Origin: Ensifer aridi
GTDB taxonomy: Bacteria; Pseudomonadota; Alphaproteobacteria; Rhizobiales; Rhizobiaceae
Reading direction: 5' to 3'
DNA length: 57,733 nt
Assembly (NCBI RefSeq): GCF_002078505.1
Contig: NZ_LUAV01000019.1
Location: 1-57,733, forward strand
Below the pieces are notes generated by a model that saw only the letters and a program-made list of their open reading frames with translations, ran no database searches and was not told the origin of the DNA. Numbering within the stretch: position 1 is the first letter of the stretch; every line of letters starts with the position of its first letter. This document shows, in pieces, positions 24,721 through 34,186 of this stretch. The position numbers and the translations under genes are program-made.

Positions 24721-25632
24721 ATGAAGACTCTTGCAGCGCTCGTTGTGAGCGGTTTTCTCGCGGCAACGTCCGCGTCGGCTGAGACCATTCGGATCGCGAC
24801 CTGGAACATCAACAATCTGAACGACAAGTCAGGTGTCGCTCTTCGTGATCGCGCTCCCATCCGGGAGGACAACGATTACATTCTGCTGCAGAAATACGCG
24901 GCCGAGCTCGGTGCTGACGTAATTGCCCTTCAGGAGATGGGAAACCCCGCGGCACTGCGCCGAGTGTTCCCGGAGAGTCAATGGGATATGGTGTTCGAAA
25001 GCCGCTACAGGCCTGGAAACGATCCCGACATCTTTACTGCGGTCGTCGTGAAAAAAGGTCGGGCTAGGATTGTGGAAGGCAAGGACTACGAGCCGCTCGG
25101 CGTGATCAATCCCGGTGATGGCCGCCCGGTCCGCCGCGGCATACAGGTCCTCGTCGAGGCGGACGAGAAACGCTTCTGGCTTCTCGGTGTGCATCTGAAG
25201 TCGGCCTGTTTTGCAAAATCCCTCACGCAACCGGTTTCGGACGATTGCAAGACCTTGGCCATGCAGATGAAGCCGCTCGAAGACTGGATCGACGAGAAGG
25301 AAGCGACGGGCTTGCCCGTGGTGATCGCTGGAGACTTTAACCGCAAGTTTGATGTACACGGTCAGAACGATCATCTTTGGGCCGAGATAGATGATGCCGA
25401 TCCCGCATCGCTGGATCTGATCAGAACTCCATTCAGGGAGGCCTCCCGATGCCCGACAACAAGGGAATCGGATCGCCCCGAGCCGATCGATTTCATCGTC
25501 ACAAACAAGCTTGCGACTGAGGCCATTGTCGATCAGAGCTTTGTTGAGCTTCTCTACGATGAAACCGAAGCAGCCGAACTCGGAAATCGCCTCAGCGATC
25601 ATTGCCCGAAGTCGATCGACTTCAAGTTCTAA
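24721..25632 (+). CDS. Secreted endonuclease/exonuclease/phosphatase family protein
   Basis: A 303-residue protein with a clear signal peptide (MKTLAALVVSGFLAATSASA, cleavage after ASA). The mature domain has the EEP fold motifs: TWNINNLN, VIALQEMG (metal-binding Glu), VHLKSAC, VIAGDFNRK and the terminal LSDHCPKSIDF (catalytic Asp-His). Members cut DNA, RNA or phospholipids. The periplasmic location suggests a nutrient-scavenging or DNA-degrading role. I placed the start at 24721, since the upstream open frame is antisense to another gene and GGGAGGAACGTC provides a ribosome site. Confidence 0.85.
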   Translation: MKTLAALVVSGFLAATSASAETIRIATWNINNLNDKSGVALRDRAPIREDNDYILLQKYAAELGADVIALQEMGNPAALRRVFPESQWDMVFESRYRPGNDPDIFTAVVVKKGRARIVEGKDYEPLGVINPGDGRPVRRGIQVLVEADEKRFWLLGVHLKSACFAKSLTQPVSDDCKTLAMQMKPLEDWIDEKEATGLPVVIAGDFNRKFDVHGQNDHLWAEIDDADPASLDLIRTPFREASRCPTTRESDRPEPIDFIVTNKLATEAIVDQSFVELLYDETEAAELGNRLSDHCPKSIDFKF

Positions 25633-25649
25633 AAACAATTCGCTGAGCG

Positions 25650-26036
25650 TCAAGCCGCCTCCTTGGTGGCAGCGAGTTCGGCACTGACTTCGGCCAGCTT
25701 GCGCCGCTTTTCCGCGAGTTCCTCAGCGAAGGCGAACTTGCCGCCCTCACGCGAGCGACACGAGGCGAGCCGCCGACGCGCCTCTTCGAGACGCTGGCGA
25801 TAATGCTCCCGCTCGTCTTCGAAGCCGTTGAGCGCGTGTTCAAGCTGGGCGATGGCGCCCAGCGGCGTGACGGTGACGGCGAGATCGATCTCGTGCGTCG
25901 CCCCAGTGCGCTGTAGCAACGTCTGGTAATTATAGTTGTCGCCCTTGCCGAAGCGCTCTCCCTCAAAGATGAAATCGAAGCCGCCGATCGATGCGATGGG
26001 GACTGTGCCCTCCTTCTGAAGCTCACAAGCTCCCAT
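25650..26036 (-). pseudogene. C-terminal remnant of a large plasmid methylase/helicase
   Basis: A 128-residue frame (IASIGGFDFIFEGERF, LQRTGATHEIDLAVTVTPLG, then a coiled coil to the end) that matches only the tail of the ~1700-residue N6-methylase/SNF2-helicase proteins common on rhizobial plasmids. Everything before the tail is missing. It sits five bases past the DUF3991 stop, which points to a deletion that joined the two. It could still be translated, but the catalytic domains are gone. Confidence 0.6.
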
Positions 26037-26041
26037 CCTCT

Positions 26042-27073
26042 TCAGTCCTTCTTGACACCTCCAGGGCCGCCGCGATCGCGCATCGGTGGGTCAAGGGCCG
26101 GCTTTGCGGGGCGAAGCCTCACCGCTGACGCGCCGATCGGGCATGCGGCACGTGTCCACCTTCCTCTTTCCGCTTTTTCGTTCTCCTGCTGCTTCAGCAC
26201 GTCATTCCAGTCGTCCGCTGATGGCCGCAAGCGCAGCCAATCGCAGCCCATTTCTTCGGCCACGGCCCGAAGTCGTTGAGCATACGCGTCGCCCTGCGAA
26301 TTGGCGTCCGTGGCAGCAACGAGCTGAACTTCGGTATCGGCTGCAAGCGCGCGGAGGGCGGCGTCGGTCGCCGGCGACCAGCCACCGCCCGTACTGAGAT
26401 AAAGCGTGCCCTCTCGCATTCCTTCGATGGCAGCAAGGCTCATCGCGTCGATCGCAGCCTCCGTCACGCACAGCCGTGAAGCAGGGGAGGAACCAAGGCG
26501 AAAAAGAACCTTGGCTCCACCTGTTGCGAAGCCGCGCCAGTTCGCACTCCGCTCTTCCCAACCGGTCACCGCGCCTGTTTCGTCGGTATGTGCAGCCCAC
26601 ATGCTGCCGCAAGGTCCCTCGCGCAGAACACCCTGTCTGATCGCCGTCTGAATGATCGCGGCAGGCAATGAGCGTTCCCATCTCAAGTACCGCCACACCC
26701 CCGAACCTGGGACAGGGCTTTCGCGCGGTGCCCACCGATCGGCGATCGACGTAACAGTCGTCCGGTGCGGCGGCAGCTTGCGCCATGTGGGTAGCGACGG
26801 CTGAAAGCCGACAAGCGCGGCGATCCGCTCAAGACCCTCGACAAACCCGACGCCATGGAGGTGCGCAACGAGCGAAAAGATGTCGCCCTTGCTGTCCGTG
26901 AGCGGATCGAACCAGCCACGACCTTCGTGCGTCACGATGACAATTTCGGAACCGCGGCGAAACTTCACGGCCCGGCGCGTGCTTTCCTTGACGTCGACAG
27001 CAAAGCCCGACGTCTCCAGCACTGCGGAGCAACAGACACGCTGTCGCAACTGCTCGATATCTTCTCTTTTCAT
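26042..27073 (-). CDS. DUF3991/toprim domain protein
   Basis: A 343-residue protein with an N-terminal DUF3991 zinc-ribbon-like region (LRQRVCCSAVLETSGFAVD, HEGRGWFDPLTDSKGDIFSLV) and a toprim domain (LCVTEAAIDAMSLAAIEG with the conserved Glu, then VAATDANSQGDAYAQRL with the Asp pair). The layout recalls plasmid primases, so it may prime the transferred strand, but the catalytic role is not proven. It is standard in rhizobial plasmid backbones beside the large helicase, of which only the tail remains here. Confidence 0.8.
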   Translation of the reverse strand: MKREDIEQLRQRVCCSAVLETSGFAVDVKESTRRAVKFRRGSEIVIVTHEGRGWFDPLTDSKGDIFSLVAHLHGVGFVEGLERIAALVGFQPSLPTWRKLPPHRTTVTSIADRWAPRESPVPGSGVWRYLRWERSLPAAIIQTAIRQGVLREGPCGSMWAAHTDETGAVTGWEERSANWRGFATGGAKVLFRLGSSPASRLCVTEAAIDAMSLAAIEGMREGTLYLSTGGGWSPATDAALRALAADTEVQLVAATDANSQGDAYAQRLRAVAEEMGCDWLRLRPSADDWNDVLKQQENEKAERGRWTRAACPIGASAVRLRPAKPALDPPMRDRGGPGGVKKD

Positions 27074-27592
27074 ATTTTCTCCCGATCGCTCACGATCGGC
27101 CTCTCACCTTTTTTCTTCCCCGGAGTATCGCGGGACCACTCCTGACCGCCGCGAAGAGCAAAGGCTGCAAGGGCGTGGCTGGCAATTGTCGGATCCAACA
27201 GTGCATGCCTCCCCAGCCACGGCGCAGCCTCCCTTGCGGCAGCCGGCTCAAGCGGCAGCCGGTACGGCCCAGAGAACGAACAAGGAGCGGCTCAATCAGC
27301 GGCCCGGGAAAGAACTCATGCAGGAGTTCAAGGTCGTCGGAGGCCTCGATCTCGCCTGGCAGCAGACGCCGTCCACTTCGAAGACGGTGACCGGGACCAT
27401 CAGATCGCGGGCTAGGGTCGGAGCTGGGCGCGATCATCGCGAAGGCGAAAGCCCGAGCGGCAGCAGCTTGTTAGCGGGCCCCCTTGCGGGTTGATTGTGG
27501 CAGATCCGGAACCGGGCCAGGACACTATTACAAGACAACGGGAATTGCTTGCTCCATCTGGCCCCAGGCACGCGCCGCTATTGCCACCGAAT
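27074..27592. other. Intergenic stretch
   Basis: No supported gene. The first part is likely the leader of the DUF3991 gene on the minus strand. The remainder is GC-rich and marks the junction to the CoA-lyase region. Confidence 0.35.
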
Positions 27593-27987
27593 TCAATCGG
27601 CGGTTTCCGGCGGAAGGAAATCGACTTAGTGTTCGGCCGAGGCGCGAATGACCGCTTCGACGTCGGACATGTTATGCAAGACCTTGAACAGATCGTGGAG
27701 GTTGCGAGCAGGGGACGCCCAGAAAAGTGCCCTGGCTGGCTTGTCCGACTTGTTGAAGTAACCATGGGGAACGCCGCGTGGCATGCGCACCAAGTCACCG
27801 GATCTCGCCGTTTGCCATTCTCCGTCGAGCTTCAGGTCCAGCTCACCCTCCGCTACCACAGGTTCGGAGTTGGTCTCGAACGCGAATGTCGAATCGCAGT
27901 CTGATATCTCTGGCCAAGAATATTCCACTCCACGTGTTCGAACGCCTTAGAGTCGCGTGTGATGCCTCCTCGTGATTCCACTGTCAT
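27593..27987 (-). pseudogene. Cupin-domain protein, broken
   Basis: Starts MTVESRGGITRDSKAFEHVE then WNILGQ. The family continues in another frame (FAFETNSEP, VAEGELDLKLDGEW, SGDLVRMPRGVPHGYFNKSD, ALFWASPARNLHDLF). The segment that should hold cupin motif 1 with its metal-binding HxH is missing between SEP and VAEG. The end is also damaged: SAEH is followed by TAA where GAA is expected, after which VDFLPPETAD and a second stop can still be read. So it has a frameshift, a deletion and a nonsense change. It was the last gene of the CoA-transferase operon. Confidence 0.75.
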
Positions 27988-28101
27988 GTATTGCTCCTGA
28001 TGTAGGGGGATGTAGCTTCCAAGCTTGGCCATACGCCGCCATGACATGCACCAACGCACCGGGTACCATGCCGCGCCGCAGAATATTGGCTTTGGACATG
28101 A

Positions 28102-28917
28102 TCAAGCCTCCTCTCGCTTGCCGCTGAAGCTCTGCTCCGCCGACGGGCCGTCGTACTGGAAACCGAATCGGAAGCGCATCGGCTTCTCCCGTGCGAGCTC
28201 CTCAAGCACATGGGCCGCAATACCCGCGGTCCTCCCCAGAATGAATACCATGCGCGCAACGGGGGGCGCCAATCCCATGTCGGTCAGGGTCGCCGCGATC
28301 GCCCCGTCCACATTGACGGGCATTGGCCGTCCGACCGTTTCACTGAGTTCTGTCGCGATTTCTCTCATCAGGGCGATGCCGTCGCCGGACAGCCCGAACG
28401 ACTGCGACAGGGACCAGAGCCGGTCGGTCCGCGGATCGACGACATGGAAACGATGCCCGAGGCCCGCCAGACGGCGCCCCGCGCTTTTATGGTTCCGGAC
28501 GATCTCCTTGGCCGCAAGCCGCAAGCTTCCGCCCGACCGTCGCGCTAGGGACAAGCCCTCCTGGAGAAAAACCATAGCCTCCTCACCGGCGCCGCCGTGC
28601 GCATCACCGATAGCAAGAATGCCACCTCCGACCGCCGCTTCCGGCGCGCGGCGGTTTCCGCTGGCTATGACCCTCGCGGCAAACGTTGAAGGCGATGTCG
28701 GACCGTGATCGGACGATGCGATCATGATCGCGTTCCACACGGCGGATTCTGCCAGTGTGGGCTGCCGACCGGTCAGCAGGAGAAGGGCGACGGCGCCGAA
28801 ATCTCGAGTCTCCATCAAATCCACGACATTCCTACCGCGGATAAGGATCTGATCTTCGTCGAAGGCAGTAATCGCAGTCGGCCAGAGGTGGGAATGGGTG
28901 AACGGCCCGCTGGTCAT
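28102..28917 (-). CDS. Citryl-CoA lyase / citrate synthase-like protein
   Basis: A 271-residue citrate-synthase-fold enzyme. The three catalytic residues are in place: His in GDAHGGAGEEA, His in GLGHRFHVVDPRT, and Asp near the end in GFQYDGPSAE. The short length fits the citryl-CoA lyase class rather than a full citrate synthase (~430 residues). Together with the CoA-transferase next to it, it may split or form a CoA ester of a citrate- or citramalate-like acid. The start overlaps the CoA-transferase stop by four bases. A ribosome site after its stop (GGAGG, ATG at 28099) opens a short frame of unknown meaning. Confidence 0.75.
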   Translation of the reverse strand: MTSGPFTHSHLWPTAITAFDEDQILIRGRNVVDLMETRDFGAVALLLLTGRQPTLAESAVWNAIMIASSDHGPTSPSTFAARVIASGNRRAPEAAVGGGILAIGDAHGGAGEEAMVFLQEGLSLARRSGGSLRLAAKEIVRNHKSAGRRLAGLGHRFHVVDPRTDRLWSLSQSFGLSGDGIALMREIATELSETVGRPMPVNVDGAIAATLTDMGLAPPVARMVFILGRTAGIAAHVLEELAREKPMRFRFGFQYDGPSAEQSFSGKREEA

Positions 28918-30107
28918 TGGCCGACGACTCCTTCTCTGGCGAGCGACAAGATTTCCTGCGGCGTTAAACCAAGAGTCTCCTTCAGAATTGCAGCACTGTG
29001 CTCTCCAAGCCGTGGGCCCTGCGCGCGAATCCGGCCCGGCGTCGCGCTCATGCGCGGAAGCGGCGCGTGCATCCTGTAAGCCCCGAGTTCTGGATCGTCG
29101 AACTCGGCCAGAATGCCTCGGGCCTTCACATGCGGATCCATCACGAAATCGGGGACTTCATAGACCGGCGCGCCCGCAACGCCCGCCTCGTCAAATCGGC
29201 GCATCAGTTCGTCCAACGTGAACTTGCCGAGTGCCTCGGCGACGATCCGATCGGTTTCGTCGCCATTACGGACGCGGGCTTCATTGGTTGCAAAGCGCTC
29301 GTCATCAAGAAGATCACCAAGCCCTGTCAGTTGAAAAAGCTTCTCCGCCATTTTCGGTGTCGACGCGGAAAGCGCGAGCCATTTCCCGTCCGATGTCGCA
29401 TAGGTGTTGCGAGGTGACGAGTTGGTAGAGCGGTTTCCGTTCCTCTTCGGATAGCGGCCCGTTCTTTCGTACTCTGCGGCCACCGGCCCAAGCACCGAGT
29501 AGATGGCCTCAAGAAGGGAAAGATCAATTATCTGGCCTTCGCCGGTCGCGTCGCGGTGCCGTAGAGCGGTAAGGGCTGAAAATGCACCGTAAATTCCGGT
29601 GATCATGTCAGCCATCGGAATAGGGGGTAGCGTGGGTGGACCATCAACGAAACCGAGCATGGATGCAAGACCGCTCGTCGCTTCGACGAGCGTGCCGAAC
29701 CCCGGACGATTACGATAGGGACCATCCTGCCCCCACGCACTGATGCTCAGGATAACAAGCCGGGAGTTTTCGATGAGAAAGCGGCAATGCGGCAAGCCGA
29801 GCTCCTCCAGTTTGCCGGGAACAAAGTTCTCCACGAGAATGTCGGCCCGCCTGACCAGTGACAGAAGCAGTTCCTGCCCGCGCTGCGTTTTGATATTTAG
29901 CGCGAGGCTTCTCTTGTTTCGCCCGTATTCGCGCCACCAGAGATCGAGATTGCCTTTTCGCCATTGACGCAGCGGGTCTCCGACCTTCGGCTGTTCCACC
30001 TTGATGACATCGGCACCGAAATCAGCCAGCTGCAACGTCGCCATATTGCCGGCGACGAGCCGCGACAAGTCGAGTACCTTCACACCTGTAAGTGCCGCAC
30101 GCTTCAC
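28914..30107 (-). CDS. CaiB/BaiF-family (class III) CoA-transferase
   Basis: A 397-residue class III CoA-transferase. The opening VKVLDLSRLVAGNMATLQLADFG and the catalytic Asp in PIPMADMITGIYGA are typical, with the later SPRNTYATSDGKWLALS and DLLDDERFATNEAR blocks. It moves CoA between carboxylic acids and probably supplies the CoA ester handled by the adjacent citryl-CoA lyase. Length is normal and no break is seen. It is the first gene of a three-gene operon whose last member (cupin) is decayed, so the pathway may be incomplete. Confidence 0.85.
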   Translation of the reverse strand: MKRAALTGVKVLDLSRLVAGNMATLQLADFGADVIKVEQPKVGDPLRQWRKGNLDLWWREYGRNKRSLALNIKTQRGQELLLSLVRRADILVENFVPGKLEELGLPHCRFLIENSRLVILSISAWGQDGPYRNRPGFGTLVEATSGLASMLGFVDGPPTLPPIPMADMITGIYGAFSALTALRHRDATGEGQIIDLSLLEAIYSVLGPVAAEYERTGRYPKRNGNRSTNSSPRNTYATSDGKWLALSASTPKMAEKLFQLTGLGDLLDDERFATNEARVRNGDETDRIVAEALGKFTLDELMRRFDEAGVAGAPVYEVPDFVMDPHVKARGILAEFDDPELGAYRMHAPLPRMSATPGRIRAQGPRLGEHSAAILKETLGLTPQEILSLAREGVVGQ

Positions 30108-30739
30108 TTAGCTCTTCCTTCTTGCACCCTTTTCGGGAGGTTGTGGACCTGCCGGCCTGCCTGTGCGTAGGAAGTCTGAAGCGGACATGACATGTCATTT
30201 CCTCGCTTTGTCCAATCCTCGGTGCTAGCTGCGACCTAACTGCAGCTCGGCAGCTCCCGCCGCCTCTACCAAAGACACTCAAGATTCGTGCCAATTCCGC
30301 TCGCGGACTGATGAACAGCCTTAACGGTTATTTGTTAGCAAGTTAGCCTGAAGAAAAATAGGTGATTGGCTAAAGGAATCCGTGTAGCGGGCCCGACAAA
30401 GCCGGACAGAAGGTGTGAGGTGCCGTACCTCCAACTGCACACACCTTCTGACAATGGGATCGAAGCTCTGGACGTCGAGGCTAGCGGGTACACCTCGGCT
30501 GCTTTCGGAGGCTTCGGCCATTTCCGTCGTAAACGTGCGCGGATCGATCTCGATCGCGATCGTAGCTGCGTTCTTGAACATGAGGCGGCGGCGCAGGAGT
30601 TCCATTAGGGGGCGAAACTCCGCTGTTCGTATGGCCGGCGTTCAGCCACCGAAATGCACGTCGTCCATTGCGGCGCTTGCTCCAAAACCAAACGGATTTC
30701 CTTACGTGGCATCAAATTCTCGAAACACGTTGCAAGTGA
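30108..30739. other. Intergenic region before the nod box
   Basis: Holds the promoter area of the CoA-transferase operon near 30110-30300. Minus-strand frames at 30321-30605 and 30605-30898 touch at a TAATG and could be read as two coupled small genes, but the second runs through the nod box and neither resembles a known protein. Confidence 0.35.
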
Positions 30740-30787
30740 ATCCACGCCTTGGATGGATGTGATCCAAAGAATCAATTTTTCCAACCG
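30740..30787 (+). promoter_or_regulatory. nod box (NodD binding site)
   Basis: A 48-base stretch aligns without gaps to the nod box consensus: ATCCA at the start, TTGGATG, then ATCCAAAGAATCAATTTTT and CCAAC at the end. NodD bound here with plant flavonoids activates nodulation genes to its right. It lies 191 bases before the nodM start and has the same orientation. Confidence 0.85.
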
Positions 30788-30978
30788 GTTGAGTGCTATT
30801 AGAAAGCGCTGAAGTGTCTCACGGGACGTCGATTCTCGGCACGAAAGTTCGACCAACAGGTGGCGCCCGTCGAAGAAATTATTGCTGTCTGAAGCCATAC
30901 GGGAGCTGCTGATGTAGCCCTGGTCAGGTTCGAGTTTAAGTACGACGCGATCGGCATGGAAGGAGCGCGAAAGGCGAT

Positions 30979-32803
30979 ATGTGCGGTATTGTTGGCATCG
31001 TCGGCAACCAGCCGGTGTCGGAGCGGCTCGTCAATGCGCTGAGGCGCTTGGAGTACCGTCGGCTACGATTCGGCCGGCGTCGCAACGATTGAGGGCGGAG
31101 CACTACGTCGCAGGCGCGCCGAGGGCAAGCTTGTCAATCTTGAGTCCAAGCTGAAGGAGGAGCCTCTCCCTGGCGCCATCGGCATCGCCCATACACGCTG
31201 GGCAACCCATGGAGCGCCGACTGAACGCAATGCGCATCCGCATTTCACCGACGGCGTTGCAGTGGTCCACAACGGCATCATCGAGAATTTCGCGGAGATC
31301 AAGGATGAGTTGATCGCCACGGGTGCCGAGTTTCAGACCGAGACCGACACGGAGGTTGTGGCACAGCTCGTCGCCAAGTATCGGCGGGACGGCATGGGCC
31401 GATGGCAGGCCATGCATGCGATGCTGAAGCGCGTGCGGGGCGCCTATGCTCTGGCTGTCCTCTTCGAGGACGACCCTTCGACCATCATGGCAGCGCGCAA
31501 CGGACCGCCGCTCGCGATCGGTCACGGCAATGGAGAGATGTTCCTGGGATCGGACGCGATCGCGCTGGCACCGTTCACCAATGAAATCACCTATCTAATC
31601 GATGGCGATTGGGCAGTGATCGGCACGACCGGCGTGCACATCTTCGACATCGACGGCAATATCGCCACGCGTCCGCGGCAGGTTTCGATGGCGGCGGCCT
31701 ATCTGGTCGACAAGGGCAACCATCGCCATTTCATGGAGAAGGAGATCTACGAACAGCCGGAGGTCGTGGCCCACGCTCTCGGCCAATACGTCAACTTCAT
31801 CGACAAGCGGGTCGCGCCGAGTTCCAACATCGATTTCGCCAAGCTGCCGAGCCTCGCGATCTCGGCGTGCGGTACGGCCTATCTGGCCGGTCTGATCGGC
31901 AAATACTGGTTCGAGCGTTATGCCCGTCTGCCGGTCGAGATCGACGTCGCCTCCGAGTTCCGCTACCGGGAGATCCCGCTGTCGCCGCAATCGGCGGCCC
32001 TCTTCATCTCGCAATCGGGCGAGACGGCCGACACGCTGGCATCACTTCGATACTGCAAGGAACATGGGCTGAAGATCGGCGCCGTCGTCAACACCCGCGA
32101 ATCGACCATTGCGCGGGAGTCCGATGCGGTCTTCCCGATCCTGGCCGGTCCGGAGATCGGCGTCGCCTCGACCAAGGCCTTCACCTGCCAGCTCGCCGTG
32201 CTTGCTGCGCTCGCGATTGGCGCCGGTAGGGCGCGGGGAACGGTCAATGAGGAGGAGGAGCAGGTGCTCGTCCGCAGCCTCGCCGAGATGCCGCGCATCA
32301 TGGGTCAGGTGTTGAACAGCATCCAGCCGAAGATAGAACTCCTTTCGCGCGAGCTTTCGAAATGCCGCGACGTGCTCTACCTCGGCCGTGGCACCAGTTT
32401 TCCGCTGGCGATGGAAGGCGCGCTGAAGCTCAAGGAGATCTCCTACATCCATGCGGAAGGCTATGCCGCCGGCGAGTTGAAGCACGGGCCGATCGCGCTG
32501 ATCGACGAAAACATGCCGGTCATCGTCATTGCGCCGCATGACCGTTTCTTCGACAAGACCGTTTCGAACATGCAGGAGGTGGCGGCACGAGGCGGCCGGA
32601 TCATCCTCATCACCGACGGAAGGGGTGCGGCGGTGTCGAAGCTCGATACGATGCACACGATCGTGCTGCCCGACGTCGACGAGATCATCGCTCCGATGAT
32701 CTTCTCGCTGCCGGTGCAGCTCCTTGCCTATCACACGGCAGTTCTCTTGGGCGCCGATGTCGACCAGCCGCGTAATCTGGCAAAATCGGTCACTGTCGAA
32801 TGA
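30979..32803 (+). pseudogene. nodM: nodM glucosamine-6-phosphate synthase, 5' frameshift
   Basis: NodM/GlmS makes glucosamine-6-phosphate from fructose-6-phosphate and glutamine, a building block of Nod factors. The ATG at 30979 opens MCGIVGIVGNQPV with the catalytic Cys2 and then LRRLEYR. One extra C near 31060 throws the frame off and it stops after 37 codons. Removing that base restores GYDSAGVATIEGG and an intact protein of about 607 residues with both sugar-isomerase halves (CGTAYLAGLIGKYWFERYA, SQSGETADTLASLR, AEGYAAGELKHGPIALID). As written, only a fragment from about 31262 could be made, without the glutaminase Cys. A nod box precedes the gene, hence nodM rather than glmS. Confidence 0.9.
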
Positions 32804-33034
32804 TCGTCACGCCGGAAACGGGACAAGTCGGGAGTCCATGGCAGCTGTGACGGCCTCCGCCTTGTACCAAGCTCAGGCCGAAATCCCGGAAATGCGAGCA
32901 AAACCGTGGGTCTGCGGCTGAGCCCGTGCAACTCGGCGGCCCCTGGACGACTGTCAAGCTGCGCTGGCCGAATCTTCTGGATCAGTTCAAGACGATACAA
33001 TTCCTCTCGCGGCGAAACTCCTAGGACGACGTTT

Positions 33035-33568
33035 TCTTCGATAGGCCCCGCTTTCCGGAGTGGGACTACCATCCGACCGGCCAGCTCTCGTTTGAGTTCG
33101 AGCAGGTATATGTTTACCGAGGCTCCGCGCCGGAGCTTCCGCGACGCCAAAGTCCAGCGACTGGAGAATATGGCCAGTGACATCGCTGTCGGCCTTGCGG
33201 TGCTTGCTGCAGCGAAAACTGAAGATCGGCTCAGGCGAGAAGCAGAGCAGCGAAAGATCGAGGAAGAGCGTCGTCGCCGCGAACTGGTAGCGCGTATCAA
33301 ACATGTTGAGGATCGCCGTACCGCCGGACTGGCGGCGATTCTCTCCGAACTTGATGAACTGGAAAGGCTCCGTCGTCTCATCTCCATGCTCACCGAGAAG
33401 GTTCCGGCCGAACCGAGCCCCAGATTGTCAGCGTTTCTGGCTTGGACCAGAGAGCACTTGGCCCAGCGCGAGGCTCGCCTGTCCCCGCAGGCGATCGAGG
33501 GTCGCTTTGAGGCGGAGCAGCTATTTGGTGACGATGACGATCACGGCTTCCCGCCCTCGCGGTGGTAG
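33035..33568 (+). pseudogene. Fragment of a plasmid/transposon-linked hypothetical protein
   Basis: A coding-like stretch changes frame inside: FDRPRFPEWDYHPTGQLSFE reads in one frame at about 33035-33100, while RDAKVQRLENMASDIAVGLA and the long charged helix EDRLRREAEQRKIEEERRRR belong to another. The end (FLAWTREHLAQREARLS) is intact. I recognise the general pattern of a family whose C-terminus is a charged coiled coil, but not its function. The start of the gene is missing. Confidence 0.4.
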
Positions 33569-33806
33569 GCGGTGAGGGTGTGGAAGTCCCAATAGATTAA
33601 TGGCGGCGCAGGCGAGAACCCGTGCCTTCGCCGGTCGGCAGGTTGTCTGGCGCCTTGTCGCGCTGCGGGGGCGCCAAAACTTGACGCAACGCGTGATATC
33701 GCCTCTCGATTTCCTCCTGCTGGGCCGGTGGAAGATCGGCTATGACTGCGTTAATGGTTCGGGTTATGCTGTTTGCTCTCACCGATGCACGATAGACGGA
33801 GACGAA

Positions 33807-34051
33807 TTAGCCCGGTGATTTTTTGGGGTCGGAGGCACGCGGATATGTCCGTTCCTCCTGGAAGTCGCCATTGACCTTCTGAATTTTCACCGATCCGCCG
33901 GCCTTGCCGACAGCCTTCTCGAGCGCGCCACCTTGGTGGCCTCGGCTTTGGTGGCGAAGGTCGTCGTGGGACGGCTGGCGCCGTCTTTGGTCAGGTCCCA
34001 CCGATCCTTCTTCTCATTGTGCGTAAGCGTGAATTTCGGCAGCTTGGCCAT
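33807..34051 (-). pseudogene. DUF2188-type protein, one-base frameshift
   Basis: Begins MAKLPKFTLTHNEKKDRWDL, a DUF2188 opening, and runs to FATKAEAT. One missing G near 33930 then moves the sequence to another frame: GGALEKAVGKAGGSVKIQKV followed by FQEERTYPRASDPKKSPG, the normal family end. Repaired it would be about 81 residues. DUF2188 proteins are small and of unknown function, frequent in rhizobial accessory DNA. Confidence 0.85.
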
Positions 34052-34104
34052 TTCCTCCTCCAGGCCTGTTGTGTCTTGGTGGTTTGAATATTGTGCTTTT
34101 ATGC

Positions 34105-34186
34105 CTACCATTGATGGGTCGAAAATGCGAATTCCCGAACTTGTCCTGCGGTTTGGACTCGTGCTATTTTCACCCACTAATGGTAG
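34105..34186 (+). promoter_or_regulatory. abiE promoter with flanking inverted repeats
   Basis: CTACCATTGATGGGT (34105-34119) and ACCCACTAATGGTAG (34172-34186) are near-perfect inverted copies that bracket the likely promoter and overlap the AbiEi start codon. AbiEi antitoxins repress their own operon by binding such a pair of repeats. A -10-like GCTATTTT lies at about 34163. Confidence 0.7.

Noticed and set aside
30321..30898. Two coupled minus-strand small genes (97 and 94 codons, touching at TAATG)
   Set aside because: The upstream one runs through the nod box, neither resembles a known family, and no good ribosome site was found. Kept only as a note.
33597..33782. Minus-strand 61-codon frame (MRANSITRTINAVIADLPPA)
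   Set aside because: Looks protein-like but I could not place it in a family and it has no partner genes; too little to call.
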